From contig NZ_CP096883.1 of the NCBI RefSeq assembly GCF_023273895.1, positions 248,001 to 312,000 on the forward strand: 64,000 nt of DNA, in the 5' to 3' direction. Position numbers and translations under genes: made by a program. Source of the DNA: Sphingobacterium sp. PCS056 (GTDB lineage: Bacteria; Bacteroidota; Bacteroidia; Sphingobacteriales; Sphingobacteriaceae). Positions 61,891 through 64,000 of the stretch are shown here, piece after piece (the first letter of the stretch is position 1; every line of letters starts with the position of its first letter). The notes beneath the pieces were generated by a model that saw only the letters and a program-made list of their open reading frames with translations, did not search any database and was not told the DNA's origin.

Positions 61891-64000
61891 ATGATAAAGA
61901 ATTATATCAAAATCGCATGGCGGAGTATTTTCTCTAACAAATTTTATACGTGCATTAATATTTTAGGATTGTCTGCGGGATTAGTCGTAGGCATATTTCT
62001 GATCCTCTGGATACAAGATGAACTATCCTTTGACCGATTTCATAAAAATGAGCGCATGATTTATAAAATTGGTATTGAGGGTGGAACTGGAATAACAAAA
62101 AAAATATTTGAGAGTATCATTGCTCCTGTTGGTACTTTTGCGAAAAAAGAGATTCCAGAAGTAAAAGATGCTGTACGTATATTCAAAATCGGTGACGGCC
62201 CCATCAAGTATAAAGAAAAGACATTTATCGAAAAAAGCTTTGCTTTTGTAGACCCAAGTTATTTTTATGTGTTTAGCTTTCCTTTAATAAAAGGCAATCA
62301 AAAGTTGCCTTTTCCGGACAACAATTCAATTGTCATCACAGCAAGTACTGCCCGTCGTTATTTTGGTAATGAAAACCCCATAGGTAAAACTTTGACGATA
62401 GGTCTAGATGAACTTTGTATGGTATCTGGTGTTATCGCAGACTATCCTGAGAATTCAAGTTTACAAATACAGGTACTTCTTCCCCTTTCGAGGTTTAATG
62501 AGCAAGCCTATGTAAAAAACAAAACCACTTATGACAACAAAACATATTTGTCATCTATGGATATGGATTGGTCTAGTTTTTCCTTTGAAACTTATCTGCT
62601 GTTAAGTCCTCACGCGAACCTCACTGCTTTAACCAAAAAGTTGCAGCAGATACATGAACGCAATAAACCAGAAGATACTCCTGTACCTTATGTCGCACAA
62701 CCATTGTCTAAAGTTCATTTGTACCGTATTGATGGTACTGATGGGGGTATCGGTGCTGTACATATTTTTATGGGTGTCGCGCTAATGATTATAACAATAG
62801 CGAGTATTAATTACATTAATCTTTCAACTGCACGTTCTTTAAATAGGGCCAAAGAGGTTGGGATTCGAAAAATTATTGGAGCTGGCAAAAAAGAACTTTT
62901 CTTTCAATTTATCATAGAAACTACGTTATTATTTCTTTTTGCAGTAACCATTGCAATAGCTGTTGTTTTCATGTTCTTGCCCATTTTTAATACCTTCTCT
63001 GGTAAACAAATATCTCTGGATCTATCTAATATTCATTTATGGATGTACATTTTTATCTTGCTTGTTGGAACATTAATCTTAGTTAGCATCTATCCAGCCA
63101 TGCTACTATCAACTTTTGATCCGATCAAAGTCTTAAAAGGTAACCTGGGCATGAAAAAATCAAGTTCAAGAAAAGTATTGGTTGTATTACAGTTTACAGT
63201 TTCTATTGTTCTGATAACCATGACAATTGTGATTGGGCGTCAACTAGAGTTTATACGAAACAAAAATCTCGGTTACGAAAAAAAACATATCTTCACGGTT
63301 CCTATGGGATCAAAAATGGGCGAACATTTTGATGCTATCCGAAATGAATTGTTAAAAAATGGAGGCATAAATGATGTGATCCGACTTGGTCGTGATATGA
63401 TCCACGGCGGTGATGCTACTGGAGATAACGATTGGGAAGGAAAACCTGCAAAGTCAAACTTATGGTTTAGTATCACCCATTCAGACCAACATACACTCGA
63501 TTTCTTTAAGATAAAACTAGTAGAGGGACGAAATTTCACGGGTTCATTAGCAGACTCTACCCATTTTATCATCAATGAAACAGCTGTCAGAGAGATGGGT
63601 TTAAAAAATCCTATTGGCACTCGTTTGAGAATCAGAACTGTGCCTGGAACTATTATTGGTGTCGTGAATGATTTTAATTATGCTAGTGTACGTCAGAAGA
63701 TTGAACCTATCGTCTTTAAGTTTAATCCCAAGAATTCTCGGCAGCTTTATATAAAAACGAAAGAGAATGAAACTGTTGCTGCTATAAATGCTATGGAAAA
63801 AATTTGGAAGCAATACTATAATGATATGCCTTTCACTTACAATTTTCTAGATGATAGTTATCAAAAACTATACACAAGTGAACAAAAGCAGGGTACCATA
63901 TTTAATTTTTTTGCTGCCATAACCATATTAATCTCTTGCTTAGGTCTTTTAGGTTTATGTACGTACACGGCGCAGGTAAAAACAAAAGAAATTGGTATTA
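61891..64000 (+). CDS. MacB/FtsX-type ABC transporter permease 6, cut by window end
   Basis: About 703 residues are visible, open to the last base; roughly 95 more are expected. It begins MIKNYIKIAWRSIFSNKFYT (two ATG codons in a row at 61888 and 61891; the second aligns with sister proteins). The first FtsX domain starts near 289 (NRAKEVGIRKIIGAGKK) and the second near 668, with the sequence stopping within KTKEIGI. It is 34 nt after permease 5, so both are in one transcript. Confidence 0.92.
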   Translation, partial: MIKNYIKIAWRSIFSNKFYTCINILGLSAGLVVGIFLILWIQDELSFDRFHKNERMIYKIGIEGGTGITKKIFESIIAPVGTFAKKEIPEVKDAVRIFKIGDGPIKYKEKTFIEKSFAFVDPSYFYVFSFPLIKGNQKLPFPDNNSIVITASTARRYFGNENPIGKTLTIGLDELCMVSGVIADYPENSSLQIQVLLPLSRFNEQAYVKNKTTYDNKTYLSSMDMDWSSFSFETYLLLSPHANLTALTKKLQQIHERNKPEDTPVPYVAQPLSKVHLYRIDGTDGGIGAVHIFMGVALMIITIASINYINLSTARSLNRAKEVGIRKIIGAGKKELFFQFIIETTLLFLFAVTIAIAVVFMFLPIFNTFSGKQISLDLSNIHLWMYIFILLVGTLILVSIYPAMLLSTFDPIKVLKGNLGMKKSSSRKVLVVLQFTVSIVLITMTIVIGRQLEFIRNKNLGYEKKHIFTVPMGSKMGEHFDAIRNELLKNGGINDVIRLGRDMIHGGDATGDNDWEGKPAKSNLWFSITHSDQHTLDFFKIKLVEGRNFTGSLADSTHFIINETAVREMGLKNPIGTRLRIRTVPGTIIGVVNDFNYASVRQKIEPIVFKFNPKNSRQLYIKTKENETVAAINAMEKIWKQYYNDMPFTYNFLDDSYQKLYTSEQKQGTIFNFFAAITILISCLGLLGLCTYTAQVKTKEIGI

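Overview
The window comes from a Bacteroidota genome, most likely the Sphingobacteriales (Sphingobacterium/Pedobacter type). The evidence is the AT-rich sequence, a SusC/SusD outer-membrane import pair, an ECF sigma gene with DUF4252 neighbours, many 800-residue FtsX-type permeases, and promoters of the Bacteroidota form TTTG-N18-20-TAnnTTTG ahead of the rRNA, rplK, tRNA-Trp/secE and tRNA/tuf units. The genus is an inference; the 16S gene inside the window would settle it.

Layout. (1) 1-2000, minus strand: ECF sigma factor, membrane anti-sigma protein and two DUF4252 proteins, the second cut by the window edge. (2) 2100-4660, minus: a DinB-fold protein, a NodB-like deacetylase and a DUF4886 protein. 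(3) 4680-20300, minus: a complete starch/maltodextrin locus. A LacI-type regulator is followed by a surface GH13 lipoprotein, SusC, SusD, SusE, a second GH13 enzyme, beta-phosphoglucomutase, GH65 maltose phosphorylase and an MFS maltose transporter. Two GGGAACGTTCCC palindromes in front of the first amylase gene are the probable operators. Together the genes would cut starch at the surface, import oligosaccharides, make maltose in the periplasm, carry it inward, phosphorolyse it and yield glucose plus glucose 6-phosphate. (4) 20370-26000, minus: one rRNA operon (16S, tRNA-Ile, tRNA-Ala, 23S, 5S) with tandem promoters and a terminator. (5) 26560-40200, minus: four tRNAs, tuf, tRNA-Trp, secE, nusG, rplK, rplA, rplJ, rplL, rpoB and rpoC. 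(6) 40440-42600: a surface-antigen-type outer-membrane barrel, a methyltransferase-like protein without a visible SAM site, and a G/C-run inverted repeat. (7) 42600-64000: an export and regulation cluster. On the minus strand are a TolC-family protein, an NtrC-type sigma-54 response regulator and its histidine kinase. Divergent from them on the plus strand are a membrane fusion protein, an FtsX/MacB permease, one LolD/MacB-type ATPase and further permeases. In all there are six permeases of about 800 residues (the last cut by the window edge) and one collapsed permease pseudogene.

The most interesting signal is regulatory and lies in region 7. Palindromes related to TGTTCG-N4-CGAACA occur as tandem pairs, with centres 21-22 bp apart, at three promoter positions: facing tolC, facing the fusion-protein gene, and ahead of the permease pseudogene. 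In each case a TGGC element resembling a sigma-54 -24 box lies 62-65 bp from the nearer palindrome. This fits enhancer sites for the neighbouring response regulator, and so a self-contained sigma-54 regulon controlling a tripartite exporter whose single ATPase may serve several permeases. The binding protein and the promoters are inferred, not shown.
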